A program made the translations under genes and the position numbers. A DNA stretch of 64,000 nucleotides from Cephalotus follicularis (Eukaryota > Streptophyta > Magnoliopsida > Oxalidales > Cephalotaceae): NCBI GenBank assembly GCA_001972305.1, contig BDDD01000538.1:542704-606703 (forward strand), in the 5' to 3' direction. The number at the start of each line of letters is the position of its first letter. Within the stretch, counting starts at the first letter, position 1. The notes under the pieces are model-generated. The model was not told the origin of the DNA and ran no database searches. It was given only the letters and a program-made list of their open reading frames with translations. Positions 47,136 to 58,229 of the stretch are shown one piece after another.

Positions 47136-49446
47136 TGTCACACCCCGTTATTTCCATTACATAGACAACATATGTGGTGATATCAGGAATAAGTAAAATA
47201 AATCCAGCATTCCAAATAACAATTCAAATATATAAGCGGAAGCATTTTAAACTGGATTACAAAGTCATCCGCACGCAGCCCATACTACGTGCGTATACAA
47301 TCCATCAAATTATCGTTATACATATGGAAAGGTAAAACAACAACGGAGTGCGAACCGTTCATTACAAATATAAATCATAAGGATAACAACCTTAAACAGA
47401 TAAAAACTCTCCAAAAGCTCCAACAGCACCTCCCGAATGCCTTCACTCAATCTGAAATTGTAGGGGTTAGCTGTTGTCCACACTTGGCTAAGTAGGAAGA
47501 TAAAGCATGTAATTGAATCTATAAATGTAAATATGCATGACAATTAAAAGAAATAACATATATATATGTATATAGTATTCCAATATATACGCAATCATGC
47601 CAAGTGGCCACAGACAGTACAATGCAAGAATACCGCGCAAGGGTACAATCAATCAGTACAGTGGTTTGGGTGTCACATGTCGCTAACTCCTAGCACCAAC
47701 TGTGCACCACCTATCTATCACCCTTCACTCCGAAGATGGTAGATTACGTCAGTTACTACCGGCATTAGCGGATAGCTTAACAATCAAGTTCTGCATTGCA
47801 GACAGTTTGGGTGGATACTCTAGCCAACTCCTGGCACATAGGACCACCTCCGTAGCCAGTGATGTCTCCTATCACTCGACTAACAGCAATAGCGTAGACA
47901 ATCAATTCAATCAATTCAATAATAATATTACATATATATATATGATATGCAATATAGTAGTTGTTTTCTTTTAGAAACATATAACAATTCAATGACTGTG
48001 CATCTCACATTTGTAGGAATAGTAACATTTCAATAGTGGTTCTCTTGGAGAACAAAACAGTAGCAATACCTCTAAAGAGGAAAATAGCAATTTGTGTAAC
48101 AATAAGCTTTTCTATTAGAAATCCGTTGTTAAAAATCATTATTTATGCTTTGAGCATTAAGTTGGTAAAATCCTTGAATATATGTATATAACAGTAGTAA
48201 TTTCATTGGATAAAAGTAATGATAGTTACAATATAGCAGATCAATGATAATTGCAACAACATCAAGTCAATCAATCAATCTGAACATTTCTATATTTACT
48301 GTTGTAAAGCGTCGACAGTTTCTGTGTAAGCGTCGACGGTTGTTGACTAAGCGTTGACACTACACACATGATCAAAGCTTAAGCGTCGACATTCTAAGCC
48401 TTAACAGACGTTTTCCACACCAAAGCGTCGACGGTCTTAATTTAACCGTCGGCGCTTCTGGCGTTCTTACGAATTCCAGGAGCAAAATCAAAACAGGGGA
48501 TGCACAAAATACACCCAAACTCAGTTCAATTCAACATGCAATCAAGTATTGACCATCACTACACATTATACATGTTATATGTTCAAAAACATGTCAAAAA
48601 CCCCTACCTCAATCGCTATCCCGAAAGCAATTCAAATTGATTTCTCTCTCTATGTCCAAAGTTCTTCACTCTCCTTCAATCTTCCAAAATTGCAGAATTA
48701 ATCAACTTCCAGGTGATGATCCAAGTTCAATTCTTCTGAACTTTAAGCTCCTTCAACTTCTAGAAATCTTCCAACAATTGTCCAGGTTGTCTCTGAATCT
48801 TTCAGTGTTTTCTAACACTCTCATCCAATCTCTCACAGTTGGTATAAAAATGTCAAAAGTGTGTCCTTCATTTCGCCAGATTCCTCTAACCTTCAAAGCA
48901 CATTTCTCTCTCCCTCATGCATGCACTCTTCTTTTTGTTCTTCCTCTTTAATTTTGCAGGTTGTGCAGATGAAAGAAATACATGCGAGACACCTTAGTCT
49001 GCCTTGGCAACAGTTGGTGAAGCCTTTTTGCATGGCCAACACGTTTATGGACACATGCCTATGTTACCATTATTTAAACTCTGCCCTTCCATTCCAACTA
49101 ACACATATATTTGCGCCAGAACACGTCTAAAGCATCGCCGGTTTATAGTGGGCGTCGACGCTTATACGCTTTTAAGCGTCGATGCTGGGCGTTTAAAGGT
49201 CGACGGTTTGGCGCCTTCACTCAGCCTTCAACTGTGCGTTTTGTGCACCTGTCTGGGCTTAAAGCGTCGACGGTATGACTTTAGGCGTCGGCGGTTTAGC
49301 ACCATAAATTTATTTCTTTAGTTTTCCATATAAGAATTTTATTCCAACCTCGTTCTATTCAAAAGGTTACCAACATAACATCTCAAAAAGTACATTTTAT
49401 TCATCGTTGGGTACAAAATACATGAATTGAAATTGCGGTTATTACA
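47136..49446 (-). repeat. Element E 3' LTR
   Basis: A 2311-bp LTR begins TGTCACACCCCG and ends GCGGTTATTACA. It matches 62030-64000 closely over the shared length, with only a few percent visible differences. It has GTCGAC-core sites at 48311/48332/48353, 48427/48448, 49134/49154, 49178/49199 and 49266/49287, mostly in the form GCGTCGACGG. The PBS-proximal half matches D's LTR, but the site arms differ from D's. Confidence 0.9.
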
Positions 49447-49462
49447 TTCCCCCATCCTTAAA
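49447..49462 (-). other. Polypurine tract of element E
   Basis: Minus strand TTAAGGATGGGGGAA next to the LTR start TGTAATAACCGC. Placed as expected. Confidence 0.8.
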
Positions 49463-49487
49463 GAAAATTCTTCCTCGAATTTAGCCT

Positions 49488-49869
49488 TTACATTCCGAAC
49501 AAGTGGGAAAATGTCTCCATCATTTCATCCTCACGCTCCCACGTAGCTTCCTCTGCTCCGTGAAAATGCCAAAGCACTTTTACCATAGGAATAGTCTTAT
49601 TCCTCAGCACCTTCTCCATTCGATCCACGATCCTCGTCGGCCTCTCTTCATAAGAATATCTAGGACTGATGAATCCAGGGTCGTAGCTCAATATGTGAGA
49701 TGGGTCGGGTACGTATTTCCGTAACATTGAAACAGGAAATACGTTATGCACATCTGAAAAACTAGGCGGTAGAGCAATCTGATATGCTACCTCCCCCACT
49801 CTTTCCAGTATCTCATAAGGTCCAATATACCTCGGAGCCAACTTTCCTTTTAGGCCAAAACAGTGTATC
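49488..49869 (-). pseudogene. Element E integrase C-terminus and chromodomain
   Basis: An intact stretch of 117 codons after the D insertion point. It has RYIGPYEILERVGEVAYQ, FPVSMLRKYVPDPSH and the chromodomain-like end RIVDRMEKVLRN, VKVLWHFHG and EEATWERED, ending at a TAA-type stop after HLFGM. The chromodomain is thought to direct integration to marked heterochromatin. It is separated from the rest of integrase by D and by a loss of roughly 130 codons. Confidence 0.87.
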
Positions 49870-49874
49870 CCTTT

Positions 49875-52474
49875 TGTAATAATCGCAAATTCAATTCGTG
49901 TACATTGTAATATTGATTAATAAAATGTACACTCATGTGAATTAATGTCCAATTATTATAAAATTTTGATTGGTATATGCTTGAGATGAATGGATGTACA
50001 ATTGGTGAAGTAGCAAACTTAGGAAACCCTAAAACAGCCATCGACAGCCGACTGTCACAGGGGAACAGTCGACTGTCTGATGCGTGAGTGGGCAGTCGAC
50101 TGCCTGCTAAAGACAGTCGACTGGATCGGTACAGAACAAGTGTCTGTGCATGCCTGTGAGACTGAATCAAAGGGGCATTGCATGGTGGGCAGGTGTCATG
50201 CGTGACACCAGCTACCAGAGCATGCAAGAAAGAGGGCTTGCATGTCCTCTATTCCCTCTGCAAGAATTCTAGACCTGCAGCCTGCAAAATAGAAGAGAAA
50301 AGGTAAGAAAAGATGTGCATGTGAGAGAGAGAAGAAGAGGAGAGAAGCTGAGTAATGGAGCCTGGCGAATTCAAGGTTCCTAAACCTTTATCTCAACTGT
50401 CCGGGAGCTGAATGTGTGTTAGAAAAACACTGGAGATAGAGGAGAGGGGCTGGAAAATCATTGGAACTTGCATTTGAGGAATTGGAGAGCTCAAAGAGAA
50501 AGAATTGAAGCTTGGATTCTCCTGGTAAGTTTCCAATTCGAACCCACTGTTAATGTGATGATAGTGTGACTAGGAAGATGTTTAATACCTTCTGTTAAGA
50601 TGGATAAAGATTAACAACTTCTAGAATTGAAATAGAAAGTGATAAATGGTTCAAGTGTAAATGGAGATTATAACCTCTAATTGGATTATAGTTATTGTTA
50701 GTTGTCAAGATAAATGTACATTGACTCCCTTAAGTATAGTCACACCTTCTGTTCACACGTTTAAGATCAAGAAGTTGGAATTGAAGGATACTTGACATAA
50801 GGTTCATAGAGATATGGTAATAAAGGATAGTTATGAAGCTTCTTGGACTAGTGATTAACTACTGTTGGAATTATAGTTGTCCTGAGATTACTGAAACCTA
50901 CTGGTACTAATGCATGTGTCCATAAACATGCATACATAGATTGATTCAGCTGGAATTGAAAGAGTGATTGGTGAAAGAGGCTTGGAAACTCAAAGAGAAA
51001 GATCATTCCAATTGATCTTGGGATAAGCTATTGAGGTAGGGGTAATGACATGTTTATGGAAGATATTTTATGCATATCATGTATGTTTATTTTCTGTATG
51101 ATTGCATGTGTTGAATTGGTTAGAAATTGAACATTGAAATACATACTACCTGCTACTGCCTGCATTTCTGGGCAGAAGCAGTCGACTGTTCTTCATGACA
51201 GTCGACTGCTCAATGCATCCAGTCGACTATTAAGAGAAAACAGTCGACTGTTCTTGAGAACAGCCGTCTGTCCTGGGTTAAAATCCTGCTATCGGCCCTG
51301 TTTGGACCCAAATGAATTGCTACTGTCTTTGTTATTGTTCCTGTATATGCTACTGTTAATTAGTATATACTAGTGATTGTTATAAACAATATTGTCCCAT
51401 ATTTCCAAAGTTTGAACGAACTATGTGCTATATGCACAATTCATGGTTTAACTATCATTTTCAAAATGAAAACTATTGTTTTAAAGGAACTACTGATTTT
51501 TCCTCCTATGTGAGGCACCTCCTGTTTTGTTTCCAAACTTGGAAACCACTACTGTATTGATATCGTTTTCCTCATACGAGATGTACGATCACTGAAATGT
51601 TATATGTTTCTAAAGAAAACCCTTTGATATTGCATATTATTTATATATGTGGTATTATTATTGAATTGCACTGATTGAATTGATTGTCTATGTGTATTGC
51701 CGATTAGTCGAGTGATGGCAGATGTCACTGGCTAACGGAGGTGGTCCTATGTGCCAGGAGTTGGCTACAGTACACACCAAAACTGCCTGCAATGCAGAGC
51801 TTGATTCTTAACTGCCCGCTAAATGCCGGTAGTACTGTTTACCTCCTATCATCAGCGGAGTTGGGGTGATAGCTAGGTGGCTCGATGTAGGCTAGGGGTT
51901 AGCGACGTCTTGATGCCCAATACTGGTCTTCAGACAACCACTGGATTGATTGATTGTACCCTTGTGCGGTATTCTTGCATATGTATTGTCTATGGCCACT
52001 TGGCATGACTGCTTATATATTGACACACTTAAATGTTATTTTCAATATAAATTGTCATACATGTTGCATTCATATATTCCTTAGCATGCATTATCTTCCT
52101 ACTTAGCCAAGTGAGGACAACGGCTAACCCCTACAATTTCAGATTAAGCGAAGACTTTGGAGATTGCTGCTGAAGCTTGGAGAGCTTCTACTTTCTATCT
52201 TAAGGTTGTTATTTCTTTTATGATGTATTGTATTGAATGGTTCATACCCCGTTGCTGTTGTACTTCCTTATGTATAAGGATGTTTTATTTTGACTTGTAC
52301 CCGCACGTAGTATAGGATGCGTGCGAACGACTTCTGCTTTATATTCCGGCCTATGAATGCTTCCGCAAATTCGTTTATGTATTGTTGAATGGAATGCTGG
52401 AATATGATTATGCTTGTTTCTGATATCACCATATATGCTTGTCTAAAATGTAAATCGAATGGCGGGGTGTCACA
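49875..52474 (+). repeat. Element D 5' LTR
   Basis: A 2600-bp LTR begins TGTAATAATCGC and ends GGGGTGTCACA. It aligns with the solo LTR 18104-20693. AGTCGACT sites cluster at about 50065-50125 and 51180-51250 (seven exact), mostly 20-21 bp apart. The downstream part (about 51660-52474) also aligns with E's LTR on the other strand. Confidence 0.9.
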
Positions 52475-52477
52475 GCA

Positions 52478-52491
52478 TGGTATCAGAGCAT
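52478..52491 (+). other. Primer binding site of element D (tRNA-iMet type)
   Basis: TGGTATCAGAGCAT, three bases after the LTR, complementary to initiator Met tRNA. Confidence 0.92.
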
Positions 52492-52579
52492 ATTCCATAT
52501 ATGCTAAGCTGGGATAAGTTTCTCAGAAATTTAAGTGAATTGTTTCCTAATGATTATGTCATTCCATATAGGAAACTGA

Positions 52580-53989
52580 ATGGATCTCCGAAGAGGAAGA
52601 AGAGGAAGGCATAGAGCCGACGAAGGTGTCAACGCACCGCGGGTACCTGGAAATGACCCAGCAGTGGATGAAGGAGTGAATGTTCCCCCAGTGTATGACG
52701 AGAGGAGTCACTTTGACTGCATGGCTGATCTCTTTCAACAGTAGATGCAAGCAAACGCGGCCAACATGGAACAGATTTGGCAAATGTACGAGGCTAACCG
52801 TACCTATCAGCAAGCACCTGAAGCTTTCCATACCGGTGGATTTGGCCGAGATCTGGAGCGGTTCATGAGACAGAATCCTCCAACTTTCAACGGTGAACTG
52901 AATGCTACGGCGGCCGAGCAGTGGATTAGAGATCTAGAGAAAATATTTGCTACTTTGGAGTGTATCGATGAGCAGAAACTTAATTTTGCTGTGTACCGCT
53001 TATGGGGCGAGGCTACTTACTGGTGGTTAAGAATTGAAGTAAAATGGGAAGCCCGCGGACTTGACCGGACTTGGGACATATTTCAGTCCGAGTTTCTTGA
53101 AACCTATGTGCCACAGATAGAGCGGGACCAAAGGGAGAGAGAATTGATGGAGTTACGTCAAGGAGACATGACGGTAGCACAGTACCAGACCAGATTTGTG
53201 GAGCTGGCAAGACACACACCTTATCTTGTGGATGGTGAATCCCGAATGATCCAAAGGTTCATGAAAGGCCTTCGACCTGACATCAGATCTAAGCCGTTGA
53301 TGTTGTAGCTAACTTCCTTTGTAGATGTTGCTGAGAGAGCGATGATTTTGGAAGTAGATGCGAATGAGAGAAGAGCAGAACAGTCTCGAACTAATCAATC
53401 GAGGGCCGCACAGTCACAGGGGCAGGGAAGTAATAATCCTGCTAAGTCAACAAAGTCTGGTAACCGGGGGCAAGGAGGATCTCGACGCAGTAACTCACGA
53501 CCCAGGACTCCTAGCCGAAACAGTCAACAGAATTTAGGAGGATGTACTTTTTGCGGTCGTCCATATCATGATAAGACCAAGTGCTGGAAGAAGATGGGAA
53601 AGTGCTTGAGGTTTGGTTCACAAGACCACATGGTGATTAGTTGCCCGATGACGAGGGATCAAGCACGCGGCCAACAAGGAAGTGCTGGTGCTAGTGGTAG
53701 TGTTGCGGCGGCTCAACCGCGGAGAGACACCGGAAAGGGGATTGTGAAAGGTAGGGTCTACACCTTATCCAAAGATGATGTGCCAGAATCTACTACTGTT
53801 GTGGGAGGTACTATTTGCATATCTGTCATATTAGCTCATGTATTGATTGACCCTGGTGCAACGCATTCATTCATTGCATCTGAGTTTGCTCGCAATTTGC
53901 ATGGCATTACTTCTAGGCTACCATATGTATTAGAGGTAAGTACTCTGGTGGGTACTTGTCTTCTATCTGATACTGTTATGAAAGACTGT
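52580..53989 (+). pseudogene. Element D gag and protease start (broken, truncated)
   Basis: The start ATG 52580 gives MDLRRGRRGR. A TAG follows FQQ near 52742, where CAG is expected. Frame 52745-53308 has FMRQNPPTFNGE, AEQWIRDLEKIF and LRQGDMTVAQYQTRF. A second TAG at about 53306 again replaces glutamine. The same frame continues from 53342 with a basic linker, one good zinc knuckle (CTFCGRPYHDKTKC) and a damaged one (CLRFGSQDHMVISC, second cysteine changed to phenylalanine). The protease site reads DPG, where DSG or DTG is needed. The frame ends at the D/E junction after VMKDC. Confidence 0.9.
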
Positions 53990-54045
53990 AAATCTAGCAT
54001 CTCGGTCACAAACAATACTGACCGCCACTCCATGCAATCTCACTA
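53987..54045 (-). pseudogene. Element E integrase core fragment between D and F
   Basis: Read on the minus strand from 54045 this gives [20 protein letters not shown], the stretch with the second catalytic aspartate. It continues 58234-59345 across the F insertion, with CACTA (54041-54045 and 58230-58234) as the shared 5 bp. The left end meets D at about 53987-53989, where TGT could belong to either side. Confidence 0.85.
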
Positions 54046-55651
54046 TGTAACACCCAGTATTTTCCTGAATGTAATATTCCATTTATGATGTAATTTGGAT
54101 TAATGAGAATGTTGAGTTTTAAACTCAAAGTATGCTAAAACCCTACTTATGGCCTTGGAAATGGAATGTGTGTTAGAAACTGAAACGGCACTGTATTGAC
54201 ACAATGACATCGACGTCTTTTGAAAAGACGTCGACTCCTTTAAGAGCCAGGGCACACGTGAAGAAAGGGACATGCACGTCGACATGGGGAGAAGGCATCG
54301 ACACCTTCTTGCCAAAAGGAGAAAAGACATCGACGTCTAATGAAAGACGTTGACGCCTTTGGTGCGAATGGACAGCACGTTCTTCATCGGCAGAATAACG
54401 TGCAAGGAGGATTGTTTAAAGGCTACCTAACGCCTTTTCTAGTGCATATTGACGTGTTGTGCATGTCTGTGTATTGCCAGGGATGCCCAGAACATGTCCT
54501 CACATGGAACATGCAAGGAATCATGCCATCCTAACATGCCACCTGCTAAAGAAAAGAAAAGAGAACAAAAAGAATTGCAGAAAGAGAGAAAGTGGGAGAG
54601 ATTTCGGGAGTGGCTGTTAGGTGACAAAATAAGTGTGTTAGGTGAGAGTCATATGCTTAATAACGACCCTCCCTACCTATCTCTCTCGTTTTATAACACC
54701 AGAAGAGAGAGAGATATTTGGACAGTGGGTATTCCTCCATTGTTGAGTTTCTTGGAGCCTGGAGCTTGGAATCGTTGGTGCAGCTTCGGGACGGACCTTG
54801 AGAAGCTGCTGTGACCTGTTTGGATACTAAAAGAGGTGGACTTTCTGGTTCCTAACTTGGAACAACAAGGTAGGGGAAAGTGATGGATTCATATGTGCAT
54901 TTTAAGTTCTAAGTTAATATATGGCATGGTGAATTGCATGTTATTGATTGGATTGAGATTCTGAACTTGTTGAAATGTTACTTTGATGTACTGAGTTAAT
55001 CATGTATGTATAGATACATGGATACATGTGTTGCTTGTGTAAAGGATTGATTTAGAATAGCTTGGTGTGTTGAAACCATGGAAAACACGTTCTGTAAGGT
55101 AACAGACATCGACGTCTTTTATAAAGACATCGACTCCTTTTCTGGGAAAATTGTTGGAATGTGATATTTATTGCAGACGGCCATTTTGGCCACTTGAAAT
55201 TATCTGTTTGGTTTCGGATTGATGTTATGGTTGTGTACCTGTTAATCAGTAGCATACCCTATACGTCTATGGAGTAAGATTCGTTTATATGAGAGATTAA
55301 GGGGTTGGATTTTAGCCTCTTGAATCAAGGCTTGCAACTAATACTCCCTGGTATGAAAAAGACATCGATGTCTTTGTCAAAGACATCGACGTCTTTGGTC
55401 CAGGAAAGCCTGGGAATATTTGAACATAAGATTTACACTTTAGGCTAAAAGACATCGACGCCTTAAGGAAAGACATCGACGCCTTTCCTCCTGGACAGTA
55501 GAATTTCACACGAATGAGTACCGTTAGACCCGGAACGACTCTAAAAATGAACCTAGATGCATTCTGAGCATATGATTGCATTGTTACTGTAACTTGCATT
55601 ATGGTTGCTTTCCTAAAAGTGTTAAACCATTTGAAAAGCTTGCATGATTAT
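54046..55651 (+). repeat. Element F 5' LTR, 3' end missing
   Basis: Matches 56142 to about 57770 with a few percent differences, then diverges after TTGCATGATTAT. About 480 bp of LTR end, including the primer-proximal part, are missing. It has ATCGAC/GTCGAC sites in pairs, for example 54209 and 54230 (21 bp), in the form GACATCGACGTC. Confidence 0.88.
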
Positions 55652-55816
55652 TATGATTATTTGGGTACGAAAATGTATATTTGTCAAATTATGAATTTAT
55701 ATAATTTAGAAATGTTTGGGGAAGTATTTCCAATAACAGAGAAATATTTTAAAGATTGATTATGAAACCAAATGAAATTACGAAAATGTATATTTGTCAA
55801 ATTATGAATTTATATA
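55652..55816. repeat. Filler at the F deletion junction with 38-bp direct repeat
   Basis: AT-rich sequence of unknown origin lies between the broken LTR and the pol tail. A 38-bp sequence starting TACGAAAATGTATATTTGTC is present twice, at 55666-55703 and 55779-55816. The second copy touches the pol fragment. Such filler with repeats is typical of end-joining repair. Confidence 0.75.
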
Positions 55817-56096
55817 TTTTCCTCCTGCACTGTCAAACGTACATGACGTCTTCCACATATCTATGCTGAGGAAGTATATCCCGGACCCGTCACATGTCCT
55901 GGATTATGATGGTGTTCCAGTACAGGATGATCTATCTTGTGAGGAGTTACCTGTGTGGATTCTCGATCGGAAGACGCAAACTTTGAGGAACCGAACCATT
56001 TCCATGGTCAAGGTTCAATGGCAGTTTCACAAACCTGATGAGGCAACTTGGGAGCGTGAGGAGGACATCCGAGAACGTTACCCGCATTTGTTCTAG
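55817..56096 (+). pseudogene. Element F integrase tail and chromodomain fragment
   Basis: The last 93 codons of pol: PPALSNVHDVFHISMLRKY, a linker with DLSCEELPVWILDRKTQTL, then VKVQWQFHKPDEATWERE and RYPHLF before the stop. It is closest in this window to element A's tail. The upstream open frame joins filler sequence and has no proper start, so it is not a gene by itself. Confidence 0.88.
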
Positions 56097-56128
56097 TACT
56101 GTGTAAATTTTGAGGACGAAATTTCTTG

Positions 56129-56141
56129 AAGGAGGGGTGGA
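56129..56141 (+). other. Polypurine tract of element F
   Basis: AAGGAGGGGTGGA directly before the LTR start TGTAACGCCC. The tract is the same as in element A. Confidence 0.87.
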
Positions 56142-58229
56142 TGTAACGCCCTGTATTTTCCTGAATGTAATATTCCATTTATGATGTAATTTGGATTAAT
56201 GAGAATGTTGAGTTTTAAACTCAAAGTATGGTAAAACCCTACTTATGGCCTTGGAAATGGAATGTGTGTTAGAAACTGAAACGGCGCTGTCTTGTCACAA
56301 TGACATCGACGTCTTTTGAAAAGACGTCGACTCCTTTAAGAGCCAGGGCACACGTGAAGAAAGGGACATGCACGTCGACATAGGGAGAAGGCATCGAAAC
56401 CTTCTTGCCAAAAGGAGAAAAGACATCGACGTCTAATGAAAGACGTCGACGCCTTTGGTGCGAATGGACAGCACGTTCTTCATCGGCAGAATAACGTGCA
56501 AGGAGGATTGTTTAAAGGCTACCTAACGCCTTTTCTAGTGCATATTGACGTGTTGTGCATGTCTGTGTATTGCCAGGGATGCCCAGAACATGTCCTCACA
56601 TGGAACATGCAAGGAATCATGCCATCCTAACATGCCACCTGCAAAAGAAAAGAAAAGAGAACAAAAAGAATTGTAGAAAGAGAGAAAGTGGGAGAGATTT
56701 CGGAAGTGGCTGTTAGGTGACAAAATAAGTGTGTTAGGTGAGAGTCATCTGCTTAATAACGACCCTCCCTACCTATCTCTCTCGTTTTATAACACCAGAA
56801 GAGAGAGAGAGAGATTTGGACAGTGGGTATTCCTCCATTGTTGAGTTTCTTGGAGCCTGGAGCTTGGAATCATTGGTACAGCTTCGGGACGGACCTTGAG
56901 AAGCTGCTGTGACCTTTTTGGATACTAAAAGCGGTGGACTTTCTGGTTCCTAACTTGGAACAACAAGGTAGGGGAAAGTGATGGATTCATATGTGCATTT
57001 TAAGTTCTAAGTTAATGTATTGCATGGTGAATTGCATGTTATTGATTGGATTGAGATTCTAGACTTGTTGAAATGTTACTTTGATGTACTGAGTTAATCA
57101 TGTATGTATAGATACATGGATACGTGTGTTGCTTGTGTAAAGGATTGATTTAGAATAGCTTGGTGTGTTGAAACCATGGAAAACACGTTCTGTAAGGTAA
57201 AAGACATCGACGTCTTTTATAAAGACATCGACTCCTTTTCTGGGAAAATTGTTGGAATGTGATATTTATTGCAGACGGCCATTTTGGCCACTTGAAATTA
57301 TTTGTTTGGTTTCGGATTGATGTTATGGTTGTGTACCTGTTAATCAGTAGCATACCCTATACGTCTATGGAGTAAGATTCGTTTATATGAGAGATTAAGG
57401 GGTTGGATTTTAGCCTCTTGAATCAAGGCTTGCAACTAATACTCCCTGGTATGAAAAAGACATCGACGTCTCTGTCAAAGACATCGACGTCTTTGGTCGA
57501 GGAAAGCCTGGGAATATTTGGACATAAGATTTACACTTTACGCTAAAAGACATCGACGCCTTAAGGAAAGACATCGACGCCTTAAGGAAAGACATCGACG
57601 CCTTTCCTCCTGGACAGTAGAATTTCACACGAATGAGAACCGTTAGACCCGGAACGACTCTAAAAATGAACCTAGATGCATTCTGAGCATATGATTGCAT
57701 TGTTACTGTAACTTGCATTATGGTTGCTTTCCTAAAAGTGTTAAACCATTTGAAAAGCTTGCATGATTATGCATTCATTCATGATGCTCATTGCCTTATT
57801 ACTTAAACTGTATTTATGGTTTTGTTCACTTAGCCGAGTGAGGACAAAGGCTAACCCCTACTGTAACAGATTGATGGAGTGATCTTTACATGGAGCATGC
57901 ACGGAGATTTGAAGAGAAGGCTTATTTTCTCTTATTTTGGCTTATTGAGCATTTATCGTGTTATTTGGTTTTGTAACATGGGATATTTGTCATCTTGTAT
58001 TGTATTATTTCACGCTCCGTTTTGGGCGATCAACAGTTATGTTTGGATTATCGGGCATCACGTAGTATGGGATGCGTGATGTGTTCGGCTTATATTTGAT
58101 GCTTACGCGAGATGTTTTTGGATAAGAAAAGTTTTAAATTTTATGGTAATTTTACATAAGCCGGATTTTTATGTTGATTGCCGTACCACTTTATATGTTG
58201 TCTATGTTCTGTGGAAACGGGGTGTGACA
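56142..58229 (+). repeat. Element F 3' LTR
   Basis: A complete 2088-bp LTR, from TGTAACGCCC to GGGGTGTGACA, followed by CACTA. The array near 57547-57605 has three GACATCGACGCC units spaced 21 bp apart, where the 5' LTR has two. This shows gain or loss of one unit since insertion. Confidence 0.92.

Larger units (their letters stand above)
49875..53989 (+). mobile_element. Element D: 5' half of a chromovirus inserted head-on in E
   Basis: A plus-strand element of the same family as E, with a complete 5' LTR, primer site, gag and the start of protease, then an abrupt end at about 53989. Directly beyond it the minus strand reads E integrase. D's pol and 3' LTR are missing, and so is part of E's integrase, so a single deletion probably removed both. 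The right target duplication is lost with them. Confidence 0.88.
54046..58229 (+). mobile_element. Element F: internally deleted gypsy element
   Basis: A plus-strand element flanked by perfect CACTA 5-bp copies (54041-54045, 58230-58234). It consists of a shortened 5' LTR, about 165 bp of filler, the last 280 bp of pol, a polypurine tract and a full 3' LTR. Primer site, gag, protease, RT, RNase H and most of integrase are gone. The pol tail and polypurine tract resemble element A's, so F belongs near A, although the LTRs differ. Confidence 0.92.

Noticed and set aside
49875-58229. A single composite element made of D and F
   Set aside because: F has its own perfect CACTA target copies and splits E integrase, so it is a separate, later insertion.
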